From the NCBI GenBank assembly GCA_020025175.1, contig JAHHSM010000095.1:1-6565 (forward strand): DNA of 6,565 nucleotides, in the 5' to 3' direction. This DNA is from Oscillospiraceae bacterium (GTDB lineage: Bacteria; Bacillota; Clostridia; Oscillospirales; Oscillospiraceae). Below, in pieces: positions 1 through 5,156 of the stretch. Each line of letters opens with the position of its first letter. Position 1 is the stretch's first letter. The notes below the pieces were generated by a model. The model was given only the letters and a program-made list of their open reading frames with translations. It did no database searches and was not told the DNA's origin. The translations under genes and the position numbers were made by a program.

Positions 1-77
1 TCTTGATTCTGTATCAGTCGTAGTAAGGAACTTCCACTCTCCGTCATACGGCCGTGTGGAGCAATTTCAATCTGCAT
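1..77 (-). CDS. Start of the gene downstream of Z1, probably a MutL/GHKL-like ATPase (partial)
   Basis: Only the first 25 codons lie in the window; the 3' end is beyond base 1. The ATG at 77-75 overlaps the last 11 bases of the Z1 gene (its TGA is at 69-67), so the two are co-transcribed and probably translationally coupled. The visible peptide begins MQIEIAPHGR and continues with T-E-S-G-S-S-L-L-R-L-I-Q-N-Q. An ESG-S-LLR-IQN start is what I associate with the histidine-kinase/MutL-fold ATPases paired with Z1 proteins in defence operons, where it precedes the N-box helix. That motif itself is outside the window, so this is inference from a short peptide and from context. The main alternative is the PD-(D/E)XK protein, which also often follows Z1. 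I am confident that it is a gene, but much less so about the product. Confidence 0.6.
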   Translation of the reverse strand, partial: MQIEIAPHGRMTESGSSLLRLIQNQ

Positions 78-2889
78 TTACCTCTTCCACCTCATCTTCT
101 TTATCTTTCAGCGGCAATTGTATTGTCATTTTTTTGCAGAAATCTTTGTTAATCTGATCACCGGGGATACAGATCTGTAAGCCTATGATGTCGCAGTCAA
201 AATTCAAATCTATGCGTTCGTCATTAGACCCATGCTTTTTTGAATCCTTATCGATCCGGTATATAAGCAGCATTGGAATGTGATCCATATTTGCATTTTT
301 GCGAATCGCATCAACATCTTCCTGTTTCGTAATAGGGTTTTCTCCCATAAACTGTGCATCAACATCAGCCACAAGATCTTTCAGGGCACGCAGGGCACCG
401 ATATCAATGGTTGTATCGATATCACTATCGGGCTTACGTCGGCTACGATTAACCTTTTTAAGCTGATATCCATCGACGACCCAGTAATGTGAATTTTCAG
501 GAATCTGCATTCCGGACTTAACCTGTCCGTTTCCGGCAACAACGACGCTCCAGTTGCCAAGGGAATGCTCCCTTGATAATTGCTTAATCCAGTCACAGAA
601 TGTGCCGATCTCGTTAAACACTCTGGAACGATTACAGAAAGAAAATTTATTTATCAGGAGATTATCCATGATGTTCTTCAGAGGAACGTTTTTCCAGAAC
701 AAGCCGGTTCCATCTGCAGATACAGAAGGGGTTCCAAGGCTATGAATAAACTGCTCAGTCAGCTGAATATTCTTTTCCTGTATTTCCGGATCTTTTTCAA
801 ATACTACAGTCTGCGGCTTGGCCCCCGAAAAATCCATTTCAGCTGGTTTGGCATTCGTCATGTGATGATTAGATGTGAGTTTCAACCAGGAAACCTTTGG
901 TGATCTCAGAATTCTGGGCCCATATTCCATTGGGGTAACATCTGTAATCATATATTTTTTCAGATCGTCACGCAGATCAACTTCCAATTCAGACAGGAAT
1001 CTAAATTTGTCGATTGTATCTGCTGTCATCCAAATTCTAGGCATTAACTCATAGCCTCGCCGATAGCCAAACCATCGTCCCATCTGCATCAGGGTATCAG
1101 CCTGGCAGGAGGCTCTCAGAAAATATGTGCTGACGAGTCCCTCGATTGTCAGGCCTCTTGACAGAGTACTGCCACCTACTATTATAAATGCGGGCGCAGG
1201 AGTAGGATATGGATCCATATCCGGATCGGGATAAGCTAGTCTCACATAGTCATTTTCTTTGGTTATTCCATTTTTGGAACAGTTATCTATAACCAGGTGG
1301 CACCCTCGACAGTATTCAAGATCCCCGGATTCTGACATCTTAATGTGTTTGATTTTTTCATGTACCAAGAGTCTAATTCCGGGAAGAATTTCCTCAAAGC
1401 CAAGATAATCCCTGACTTCGTTTGGAGGAATTCCATACTCAGAAAACTGTTCAAGCCATTCTTCTTTTGGAATTCGCTGTGTCTCATATTCGTAAACGGA
1501 TTTACAACGCTCTAGGAAGCTGCCATCTTTACACGATTTGTTGATCCAACTGGATATAGCGCTCGCTATAGCATCATGGTTTACCTGCTTTTGGCTGGTA
1601 TGTACCAGCATGCTGATCGGCTTTTTGTAATTCCAGCTACGCATAGTGGAAACAGCGCAGGCAAACCAGCAGATGGCATTTTTCATACTTTCAGGCAGTT
1701 CACTCCCGCTACCATCATACAATTTTGCAATGCAATCAAGATCATCGTCGGTTACGATGCGCTTTATATCCAGTCCATCAGATTTTTCAGGATCATTAAA
1801 TCCATAAATCTGGTTAGGTCCGATATATTCGTCTGATGTCTTCAAAGTCCAGATGAAGTGCTGTGGATACAGTGAATCTTCTGTACTTTCGTTCAGAAAA
1901 TTGGCATAAGGAGTTGCAGTGTACATTACGTAGTCCATAGCCTGTGCGTGACCATTCGTCTGGCATTCCTTGTAATGGGTGTCATTAACGAGGTGGACAA
2001 TCAGCTTGTTGATTCCCTTACGTTCACGCTGCTCTTTTTTGTATTCTACTGCCGTATTGCTGATGCTGGCTTGGTCAGCCTCGTCGTCAATAACCAGAAT
2101 TTTCATCTGATCATGCGAATTCTTATCCGAATGTATCCAATCAATCAGCTTTTTTAGCCTCCCGGAATTTTTCAGACATACAGTAAAATAACGGGTCTGT
2201 GCTGTCAGACCGAAATGGCAATCCTGGGCACGCTCGCCATACTGAGATTTTTTAGACGGATGCTCAATTCCTCGCCATATCAGGTTACCTTCCTGATTCA
2301 GGTCTTTCTGCATTCTTTTCAAAGTCTGTAGTCTCAGGTTTTCTATGGTGCCAGAAAGAACAATAAACAGATTCCAGCCATGGTCTGCGGCCATTGCCAT
2401 AAGTGCTTCCATATTCGCCGTTTTACCGGATTGTACATGGCCAATCACCAGGCCTTTTATAGGTCCAGTTGCCTGAGTGTCTATACTTAGGCGCCTTAAT
2501 ATGCCTATTGTAGCATCTTCCAGATTTCTGATAGATTCTTCTTTCCAACCAAGACTCTTTTTGTATAATTGCCAGCACGATCTTTCATTTTCTGGAATCC
2601 GCAATCCGTTGTCCTGTTTGACATCATACAAAGCGCCATCATTGCCACGGAAAATTAGATCTTTCTGCTGACCTTCATATTCTTCCAGTTCTCCAACAAG
2701 GGATTTCCATTCTTCAGTTGAAAGAGGAGGCCAGTCGTCCTCTACCTCTCTTGTCAGTAAGAAAGAGAGCAGTTTTGAATCATCTGTCTTACAGGCATAT
2801 TTTAGTTCGTCCCATGTATGACCTTTTTCGTGTTTTTTCTGTATCCATATCCTGCAATCATCGTACATTGGGCTATCATATTTAGACAT
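67..2889 (-). CDS. Z1-domain P-loop ATPase of an MZA-type defence/restriction operon
   Basis: This 940-residue protein has the full helicase-like core typical of Z1 proteins. Walker A is GHVQSGKT (150-157, Lys156), Walker B is a DDEAD box (268-272) after a hydrophobic strand, YTATP (323-327) resembles motif III, GGSTLSRGLT (572-581) is the conserved Z1 signature, and MGRWFGYR (603-610) is an arginine-finger/motif VI-like block. The first 130 residues are polar and helical, and the C-terminal third has no motif I know. In the family, Z1 is a superfamily-II-like ATPase found with MutL-type ATPases, PD-(D/E)XK nucleases and AIPR proteins. Its exact reaction is not established; nucleic-acid-dependent ATP hydrolysis is the usual prediction. 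The ATG follows AAGGAGG at 7-bp spacing. It is the first gene of its operon and overlaps the next gene by 11 bases. No frameshift is visible. The Z1 identity is very secure. Confidence 0.95.
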   Translation of the reverse strand: MSKYDSPMYDDCRIWIQKKHEKGHTWDELKYACKTDDSKLLSFLLTREVEDDWPPLSTEEWKSLVGELEEYEGQQKDLIFRGNDGALYDVKQDNGLRIPENERSCWQLYKKSLGWKEESIRNLEDATIGILRRLSIDTQATGPIKGLVIGHVQSGKTANMEALMAMAADHGWNLFIVLSGTIENLRLQTLKRMQKDLNQEGNLIWRGIEHPSKKSQYGERAQDCHFGLTAQTRYFTVCLKNSGRLKKLIDWIHSDKNSHDQMKILVIDDEADQASISNTAVEYKKEQRERKGINKLIVHLVNDTHYKECQTNGHAQAMDYVMYTATPYANFLNESTEDSLYPQHFIWTLKTSDEYIGPNQIYGFNDPEKSDGLDIKRIVTDDDLDCIAKLYDGSGSELPESMKNAICWFACAVSTMRSWNYKKPISMLVHTSQKQVNHDAIASAISSWINKSCKDGSFLERCKSVYEYETQRIPKEEWLEQFSEYGIPPNEVRDYLGFEEILPGIRLLVHEKIKHIKMSESGDLEYCRGCHLVIDNCSKNGITKENDYVRLAYPDPDMDPYPTPAPAFIIVGGSTLSRGLTIEGLVSTYFLRASCQADTLMQMGRWFGYRRGYELMPRIWMTADTIDKFRFLSELEVDLRDDLKKYMITDVTPMEYGPRILRSPKVSWLKLTSNHHMTNAKPAEMDFSGAKPQTVVFEKDPEIQEKNIQLTEQFIHSLGTPSVSADGTGLFWKNVPLKNIMDNLLINKFSFCNRSRVFNEIGTFCDWIKQLSREHSLGNWSVVVAGNGQVKSGMQIPENSHYWVVDGYQLKKVNRSRRKPDSDIDTTIDIGALRALKDLVADVDAQFMGENPITKQEDVDAIRKNANMDHIPMLLIYRIDKDSKKHGSNDERIDLNFDCDIIGLQICIPGDQINKDFCKKMTIQLPLKDKEDEVEEVNAD

Positions 2890-2943
2890 AGTAAACCTCC
2901 TTGTTGATCATATTCTTTGGTTATACAGTAATTTTTTATTTCA

Positions 2944-2971
2944 GATATACAACTTCCGCTGATTTAATTAA
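2944..2971 (-). promoter_or_regulatory. Candidate promoter of the Z1 operon
   Basis: On the minus strand, TTAATT (2971-2966) is followed after 16 bases by TATATC (2949-2944), which would put the transcript start about 48 bases before the Z1 ATG. The -35 element sits inside the 18-bp palindrome at 2959-2976. Both hexamers are weak. A second -10-like box, TATAAC (2925-2920), has no convincing -35. The assignment is tentative. Confidence 0.3.
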
Positions 2972-2976
2972 ATCAG
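2959..2976. promoter_or_regulatory. 18-bp perfect palindrome, possible operator of the Z1 operon
   Basis: CTGATTTAATTAAATCAG is a perfect palindrome 83 bp upstream of the Z1 start codon and overlaps the best promoter candidate. A shorter relative, TGATTAATCA (3005-3014), has its centre 42 bp away, close to four helical turns. Paired sites on one DNA face suit a dimeric regulator. No candidate regulator is adjacent: the XRE protein's own sites have a different sequence. Confidence 0.4.
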
Positions 2977-3004
2977 AATCAATTGCCGCTTTTCATATTC
3001 CAGC

Positions 3005-3014
3005 TGATTAATCA
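3005..3014. promoter_or_regulatory. 10-bp palindrome related to the site at 2959-2976
   Basis: TGATTAATCA shares the TGATT/AATCA half-sites of the 18-bp palindrome nearer to Z1 but with a shorter centre. It lies upstream of the candidate -35 element and might be an auxiliary operator. In AT-rich DNA a 10-bp palindrome is not rare on its own; only the pairing and phasing make it notable. Confidence 0.25.
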
Positions 3015-3064
3015 CTGCTCGGATTTTTTAGCCCATAATCACGCCTTATCTATCCAGCAGAAGA

Positions 3065-3103
3065 CCAAAGGCCCTGCTTAAATTAGCAGGGCCTAAACTT
3101 TGG
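3065..3103 (-). terminator. GC-rich hairpin, probable terminator between the SLOG gene and the Z1 operon
   Basis: GGCCCTGCT (3070-3078) and AGCAGGGCC (3085-3093) form a perfect 9-bp stem around a 6-base loop. CCAAAG (3065-3070) and CTTTGG (3098-3103) are further complementary bases outside it. Read on minus, the stem is followed by TTTGGTCTTCT, a broken T tract, so it fits an intrinsic terminator for the SLOG transcript that insulates the Z1 promoter. The T tract is weak, and a role in the opposite direction cannot be excluded. Confidence 0.5.
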
Positions 3104-3292
3104 ACAGATACCCGCCGTAGTTGCCTCGATAGTGCAAATCACATTTTAGTTCATTATATCATACATGGTAGTTTCTTTCAACGATTTAATAGCATATATG
3201 AGGTGATTTTGATGTTTATTGTAGAATAATGCTTTAATGCGATAGTGATAATGTCATAAGAAAAGCAATATGGAAATTTCTCCTTACACATA
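3104..3292. other. AT-rich stretch without a recognisable gene
   Basis: Between the GC-rich hairpin and the SLOG stop codon I see no reading frame with a convincing start and ribosome site. The longest candidates, such as the five-codon frame at about 3211 on plus, are trivial. It may be a 3' trailer or the eroded end of a lost gene. Confidence 0.4.
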
Positions 3293-3733
3293 TCAGATAC
3301 GTTCATCAATGCCAATATTTATTATTTCTTTGCCTTGCTGCATAGCTACCTCTGCAAATCTTGCCGCACTGCCACAGAAGCGGTTTACATAAGTAATTAC
3401 ATAGTCCGTCCTCCGTATCATCCAGTGGTTACGCCAAACAATCGCATACTTTGGGTGAATTTCTTCAATTCCCTCCGGCAGCATGGTGTCGGAGTAATCT
3501 TCACCGGGGATATTTTTCGGAGGGTAAGCCAGTACGACAGCATAGCGGATGTGTGGGTACTTCTTCTTCATATCAAATAGGACCCAGTGCACCAGCGCAT
3601 CAAACTGGCCCTCATTTTCCACATAGAACAGGTCAACATCGTGGTTTTGGATCAGATCCTCAATGGCTTCCTCCAGCTTTTGCTTACTGAGGCCGATACA
3701 ATCCCGGTGTCCGAAAAAGGTACAAGCAGCCAT
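3293..3733 (-). CDS. SLOG-family (YpsA/DUF1273-like) nucleotide-binding fold protein
   Basis: The 146 residues form one Rossmann-like SLOG domain. FFGHRD (6-11) follows the first strand, NEGQFD (40-45) matches the conserved N-x-GQFD block of this subgroup, and CGSAARFAE (120-128) is the small-residue turn and helix near the C terminus that lines the ligand pocket. SLOG proteins bind nucleotide-derived ligands; in several defence systems they act as sensors, but stand-alone forms like this have no proven function. No signal peptide or membrane segment is visible, so it is probably cytoplasmic. The ATG has AAGGAGG 7 bases upstream. It is transcribed divergently from the XRE gene and has an extended -10 promoter flanked by two operator-like sites. 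It is not fused to any effector. The fold is secure; the role is unknown. Confidence 0.85.
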   Translation of the reverse strand: MAACTFFGHRDCIGLSKQKLEEAIEDLIQNHDVDLFYVENEGQFDALVHWVLFDMKKKYPHIRYAVVLAYPPKNIPGEDYSDTMLPEGIEEIHPKYAIVWRNHWMIRRTDYVITYVNRFCGSAARFAEVAMQQGKEIINIGIDERI

Positions 3734-3751
3734 ATTTCTTCCTCCTTGTTT

Positions 3752-3763
3752 ACTATATATCGT
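3752..3763. promoter_or_regulatory. Operator-like site 1 (ACTATATATCGT)
   Basis: It differs by one base from the 12-bp palindrome ACGATATATCGT, of which two more near-copies lie at 3790 and 3837. It covers the predicted start of SLOG transcription and ends just before that gene's ribosome site. Confidence 0.55.
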
Positions 3764-3764
3764 A

Positions 3765-3793
3765 AGTATAGCATAATTTTTTGAAAATTACGA
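3765..3793 (-). promoter_or_regulatory. Promoter of the SLOG gene (extended -10)
   Basis: TGCTATACT (3773-3765) on minus is a near-consensus extended -10 element. The -35 region about 17 bases upstream (around 3788-3793) is poor, as is common with extended -10 promoters. The predicted transcript start, near 3758, falls inside operator site 1, and the -35 region overlaps site 2, so a protein bound at these sites should block transcription. Confidence 0.55.
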
Positions 3794-3801
3794 TATATCC
3801 C
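3790..3801. promoter_or_regulatory. Operator-like site 2 (ACGATATATCCC)
   Basis: Its left half matches the palindrome fully; the right half differs at the last two bases. Its centre is 38 bp from that of site 1, and it overlaps the -35 region of the SLOG promoter. Confidence 0.5.
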
Positions 3802-3836
3802 ACACGGTATGTCACAGATTTGGGTAAACTTAAATC

Positions 3837-3848
3837 ACGATATATCGC
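3837..3848. promoter_or_regulatory. Operator-like site 3 (ACGATATATCGC)
   Basis: This matches the 12-bp palindrome at 11 of 12 positions and has its centre 47 bp from that of site 2. It ends two bases before the GGGAGG ribosome site of the XRE gene. Binding here would block XRE transcription or elongation, so autoregulation is expected. Confidence 0.55.
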
Positions 3849-3863
3849 AGGGAGGAATGCCAA

Positions 3864-4106
3864 GTGAATACCAAAGAAGCCGTTGCAAAACGCATTCTGG
3901 AACTGTGTGAGCAGCACCACATGGCTGTCAATGCTCTGGGCACTGTTTCCGGCGTCTCGCCGTCTACAATTTACAGTATGCTCAACGAAAAGAGCCAGAA
4001 TCCCGGTGTGGTGTCCATCAAGAAGCTGTGTGACGGGCTGGACATTTCCATTCGGGAGTTTTTTGACAGTGATCTCTTTGACGGACTTGAACAGGAAATC
4101 AAATAA
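3864..4106 (+). CDS. XRE-family (Cro/CI-type) helix-turn-helix regulator
   Basis: This 80-residue protein is essentially one five-helix HTH_3 domain. Residues 20-45 form the helix-turn-helix, with SPSTIYSML (32-40) as the likely recognition helix, and SIKKLCDGLDISIREFF (51-67) is the typical helix 4-5 region. There is no C-terminal ligand or peptidase domain, so it is a minimal repressor of the kind common in Clostridia mobile elements. The start is GTG, chosen because GGGAGG lies 8 bases before it and the whole domain follows in frame. The gene diverges from the SLOG gene, and three near-palindromic sites lie between them. It most likely represses both promoters. A terminator follows 12 bases after its stop codon. 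An overlapping antisense frame of 123 codons is a shadow. Confidence 0.9.
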   Translation: MNTKEAVAKRILELCEQHHMAVNALGTVSGVSPSTIYSMLNEKSQNPGVVSIKKLCDGLDISIREFFDSDLFDGLEQEIK

Positions 4107-4117
4107 GGTTATAATAA

Positions 4118-4158
4118 GATGCAAGCAAGGGACAGATACCGTGCTTGCATCATTTTTT
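4118..4158 (+). terminator. Intrinsic terminator after the XRE gene
   Basis: GATGCAAGCA (4118-4127) pairs with TGCTTGCATC (4142-4151), a 10-bp stem, with a further GG/CC pair inside, followed by ATTTTTTAT. It should end or attenuate the XRE transcript just before the thioredoxin-like gene, whose GAGG ribosome site starts at 4161. That gene would then depend on read-through or on a promoter I cannot see. Confidence 0.8.
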
Positions 4159-4171
4159 ATGAGGAAATCCT

Positions 4172-4498
4172 ATGGAAATATTGAACAATCAGGAAGCTTT
4201 GCAGGCTTCTATTGAGCAGAATTAGATCTTGATTTTGCAGTTCGGTTTTGAGAGCTGTGCTCCCTGCAAAGCCCTTCAGAATAGAATCAAGACTTGGAAT
4301 CAGGCGCATCCTGCGGTTTGCTACGCTTATGTGACCGTTTCCCAGATGCCAGAGCTTAGCGCCCAGATGGGGGTATTCACGGTGCCCACCATTTTCGTAT
4401 ATGTAGAAGGAAAACTGACGATTCAGCAAAGCGGTTATTTCAGTCTGGAGCAGGTGCTGAATCAAATTGAAAAATATGAGTATTTGCTTTTGGGATAA
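4172..4498 (+). pseudogene. Thioredoxin-like protein broken by one in-frame TAG
   Basis: The frame opens with ATG (4172-4174) after a GAGG ribosome site, reads MEILNNQEALQASIEQN, meets TAG at codon 18 (4223-4225), and continues in the same frame to TAA (4496-4498). The remainder is a clear thioredoxin fold: strand ILILQFGFES, active-site Cys-Ala-Pro-Cys (codons 29-32) and the cis-proline motif TVPT (codons 70-73), ending after the last helix. With the TAG read as a residue the length is 108, normal for a small thioredoxin. Thioredoxins reduce protein disulfides using this CxxC pair. Nothing else is damaged. A shorter product could start at TTG (4229), but no ribosome site precedes it and the first helix would be missing. 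A recent nonsense mutation, a sequencing error or stop-codon read-through would all explain it. Confidence 0.8.
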
Positions 4499-4533
4499 AA
4501 CAGAGATTTGAGGCTTTAAAGGGAGAAGTTCAT

Positions 4534-4734
4534 ATGCATATCCGTCAGGAAACAATCTACGACTACGACTTTAACATTGATATAAACAGAGCCGCTGCAT
4601 CGAGATTCATTCGGTGCAGCGGCATTTCTGTTTACTTTGAAATCTGGACTATTTACCAATCATCATCGTCATCGTTTCCCCAGAAAGATTGCTCATCTTC
4701 TTCCAGATGGTACTCACTGTCATCCCGGTTGTAA
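4534..4734 (+). CDS. Small unrecognised ORF, probably truncated or with a lost stop
   Basis: An ATG 36 bases after the thioredoxin stop has a fair ribosome site (AAGGGAG, 8-base spacing). The first 19 codons, starting MHIRQETIYDYDFNIDINR, look protein-like, rich in Asp, Tyr and Ile. From 4591 the frame passes through a strong terminator hairpin and then runs antisense to the acidic-protein gene, giving a serine-rich, non-protein-like tail. The natural stop was probably near 4585 and has been lost, or this is the 5' fragment of a gene cut by a rearrangement. I do not recognise the family. It would be the last gene of the plus-strand group. Confidence 0.3.
   Translation: MHIRQETIYDYDFNIDINRAAASRFIRCSGISVYFEIWTIYQSSSSSFPQKDCSSSSRWYSLSSRL
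4584..4633. terminator. Bidirectional terminator between convergent genes
   Basis: GCCGCTGCATCGA (4591-4603) pairs with TCGGTGCAGCGGC (4611-4623) as a 13-bp stem with one G-T wobble and a 7-base loop. AAACAGA (4584-4590) and TCTGTTT (4627-4633) extend the complementarity beyond a 3-base bulge, giving T-rich tails on both strands. It separates the plus-strand group from the minus-strand acidic-protein gene, which stops at 4653. Confidence 0.75.
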
Positions 4735-4820
4735 ACATATTCTCCCCGGTCAATGTTGTAGCCATTTTCGTCAATCCACTCGTAATCACCGGAGTCATAA
4801 TTCAAACAATATTTAGGCAT
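4653..4820 (-). CDS. Very acidic 55-residue protein, function unknown
   Basis: The minus strand encodes 55 residues from ATG (4820-4818) to TAA (4655-4653). AAGAGG lies 7 bases before the ATG, and the TAA of the upstream dsRNA-binding frame (4835-4833) directly abuts this ribosome site, so the two genes form an operon. The protein has 19 Asp/Glu against 3 Lys/Arg, seven Tyr and three Trp, a segment DENGYNIDRGEYVYNRDD (17-34) and the C terminus WGNDDDDDW. It has no Cys pair, membrane segment or signal peptide. Such composition is seen in nucleic-acid-mimic and chaperone-like small proteins, but that is only analogy. A good ribosome site, operon spacing and a following terminator support a real gene. 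I do not recognise the family. Confidence 0.7.
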   Translation of the reverse strand: MPKYCLNYDSGDYEWIDENGYNIDRGEYVYNRDDSEYHLEEDEQSFWGNDDDDDW

Positions 4821-4832
4821 GGTAGAACCTCT

Positions 4833-5096
4833 TTATTCAAGTACCGCCTGCAGCATTCCGAATGCTGCAGATTTTTTTACTTCCTTTTTGGAAGAAGCTT
4901 CAGCCCAATAATAGTCCTCGTACTATTCAATGTGGCACTCACAATACCAGATTGGATTGCCATCCTCATCATATTTTTGCTTGAAGTTGTAAGTGGGAAT
5001 TGAAAAATAGTCTAGCCTTGCAAGGGTTTCTAGCTGGTTAATTGCCTGTGCTTTATTCGAGTTATCAATTTCGTCCCGAGAGGAAAATCGAGTTGC
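4833..5096 (-). pseudogene. Double-stranded-RNA-binding domain (RNase III type) interrupted by TAG
   Basis: The open minus frame from 5096 to TAA (4835-4833) encodes one dsRBD. A first helix (AINQLETLARLDYFSIP) is followed by a Tyr-Asn-Phe strand, the block YDEDGNPIWYCECHIE seen in clostridial RNase III C termini, and then the RNA-contacting SSKKEVKKSAAFGMLQ helix. One TAG (4925-4923) falls between CHIE and YEDYYW, where family members have an ordinary residue; both sides are otherwise intact and in frame. No ATG with a ribosome site precedes it, and an in-frame TAA lies at 5099-5097. The start is therefore unclear, and this may be the 3' part of a longer gene whose N terminus was lost. It is not a nuclease itself: no RNase III catalytic domain is present. 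The acidic-protein gene follows 12 bases downstream. Confidence 0.7.
4848..4878 (+). repeat. Inverted repeat with T tract inside the dsRBD frame
   Basis: CTGCAGCATTC (4848-4858) and GAATGCTGCAG (4860-4870) are perfect inverted arms, followed on plus by ATTTTTTT. This has the shape of an intrinsic terminator for plus-strand transcription, yet the same bases encode the conserved K-K-S-A-A-F-G-M-L-Q of the dsRBD on minus. It may stop antisense transcripts, or it may be a by-product of the coding sequence. Confidence 0.4.
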
Positions 5097-5156
5097 TTAG
5101 AGCATTCGTTGGAAAATAAAGTGATTACATTTATAGAGCACTGCGAATAATCACTA

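Noticed and set aside
3753..4124. A 123-codon minus-strand ORF opposite the XRE gene
   Set aside because: It is antisense to a clear HTH gene, crosses the operator region and has no ribosome site.
3102..4140. A shared 11-mer, GGACAGATACC, at 3102-3112 and 4130-4140, each near a hairpin
   Set aside because: A few 11-base matches are expected by chance in a window this long, and the flanks do not match.
4229..4498. A thioredoxin starting at TTG 4229 as an intact short gene
   Set aside because: There is no ribosome site before the TTG, the first helix would be lost, and an upstream in-frame ATG with a good ribosome site shows the original start.
4157..4555. A 132-codon minus-strand ORF opposite the thioredoxin-like frame
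   Set aside because: The plus frame carries the CxxC and cis-Pro motifs in the right order, so the antisense frame is a shadow.
4689..5003. A 104-codon hydrophobic plus-strand ORF
   Set aside because: It lies antisense to the acidic-protein gene and the dsRBD frame. Its hydrophobicity is the complement of acidic codons, and no ribosome site precedes it.
5121..5154. Inverted repeat GTGATTA / TAATCAC between tnpV and the dsRBD frame
   Set aside because: Only 7-base arms around a 20-base loop in AT-rich DNA; not distinguishable from chance.
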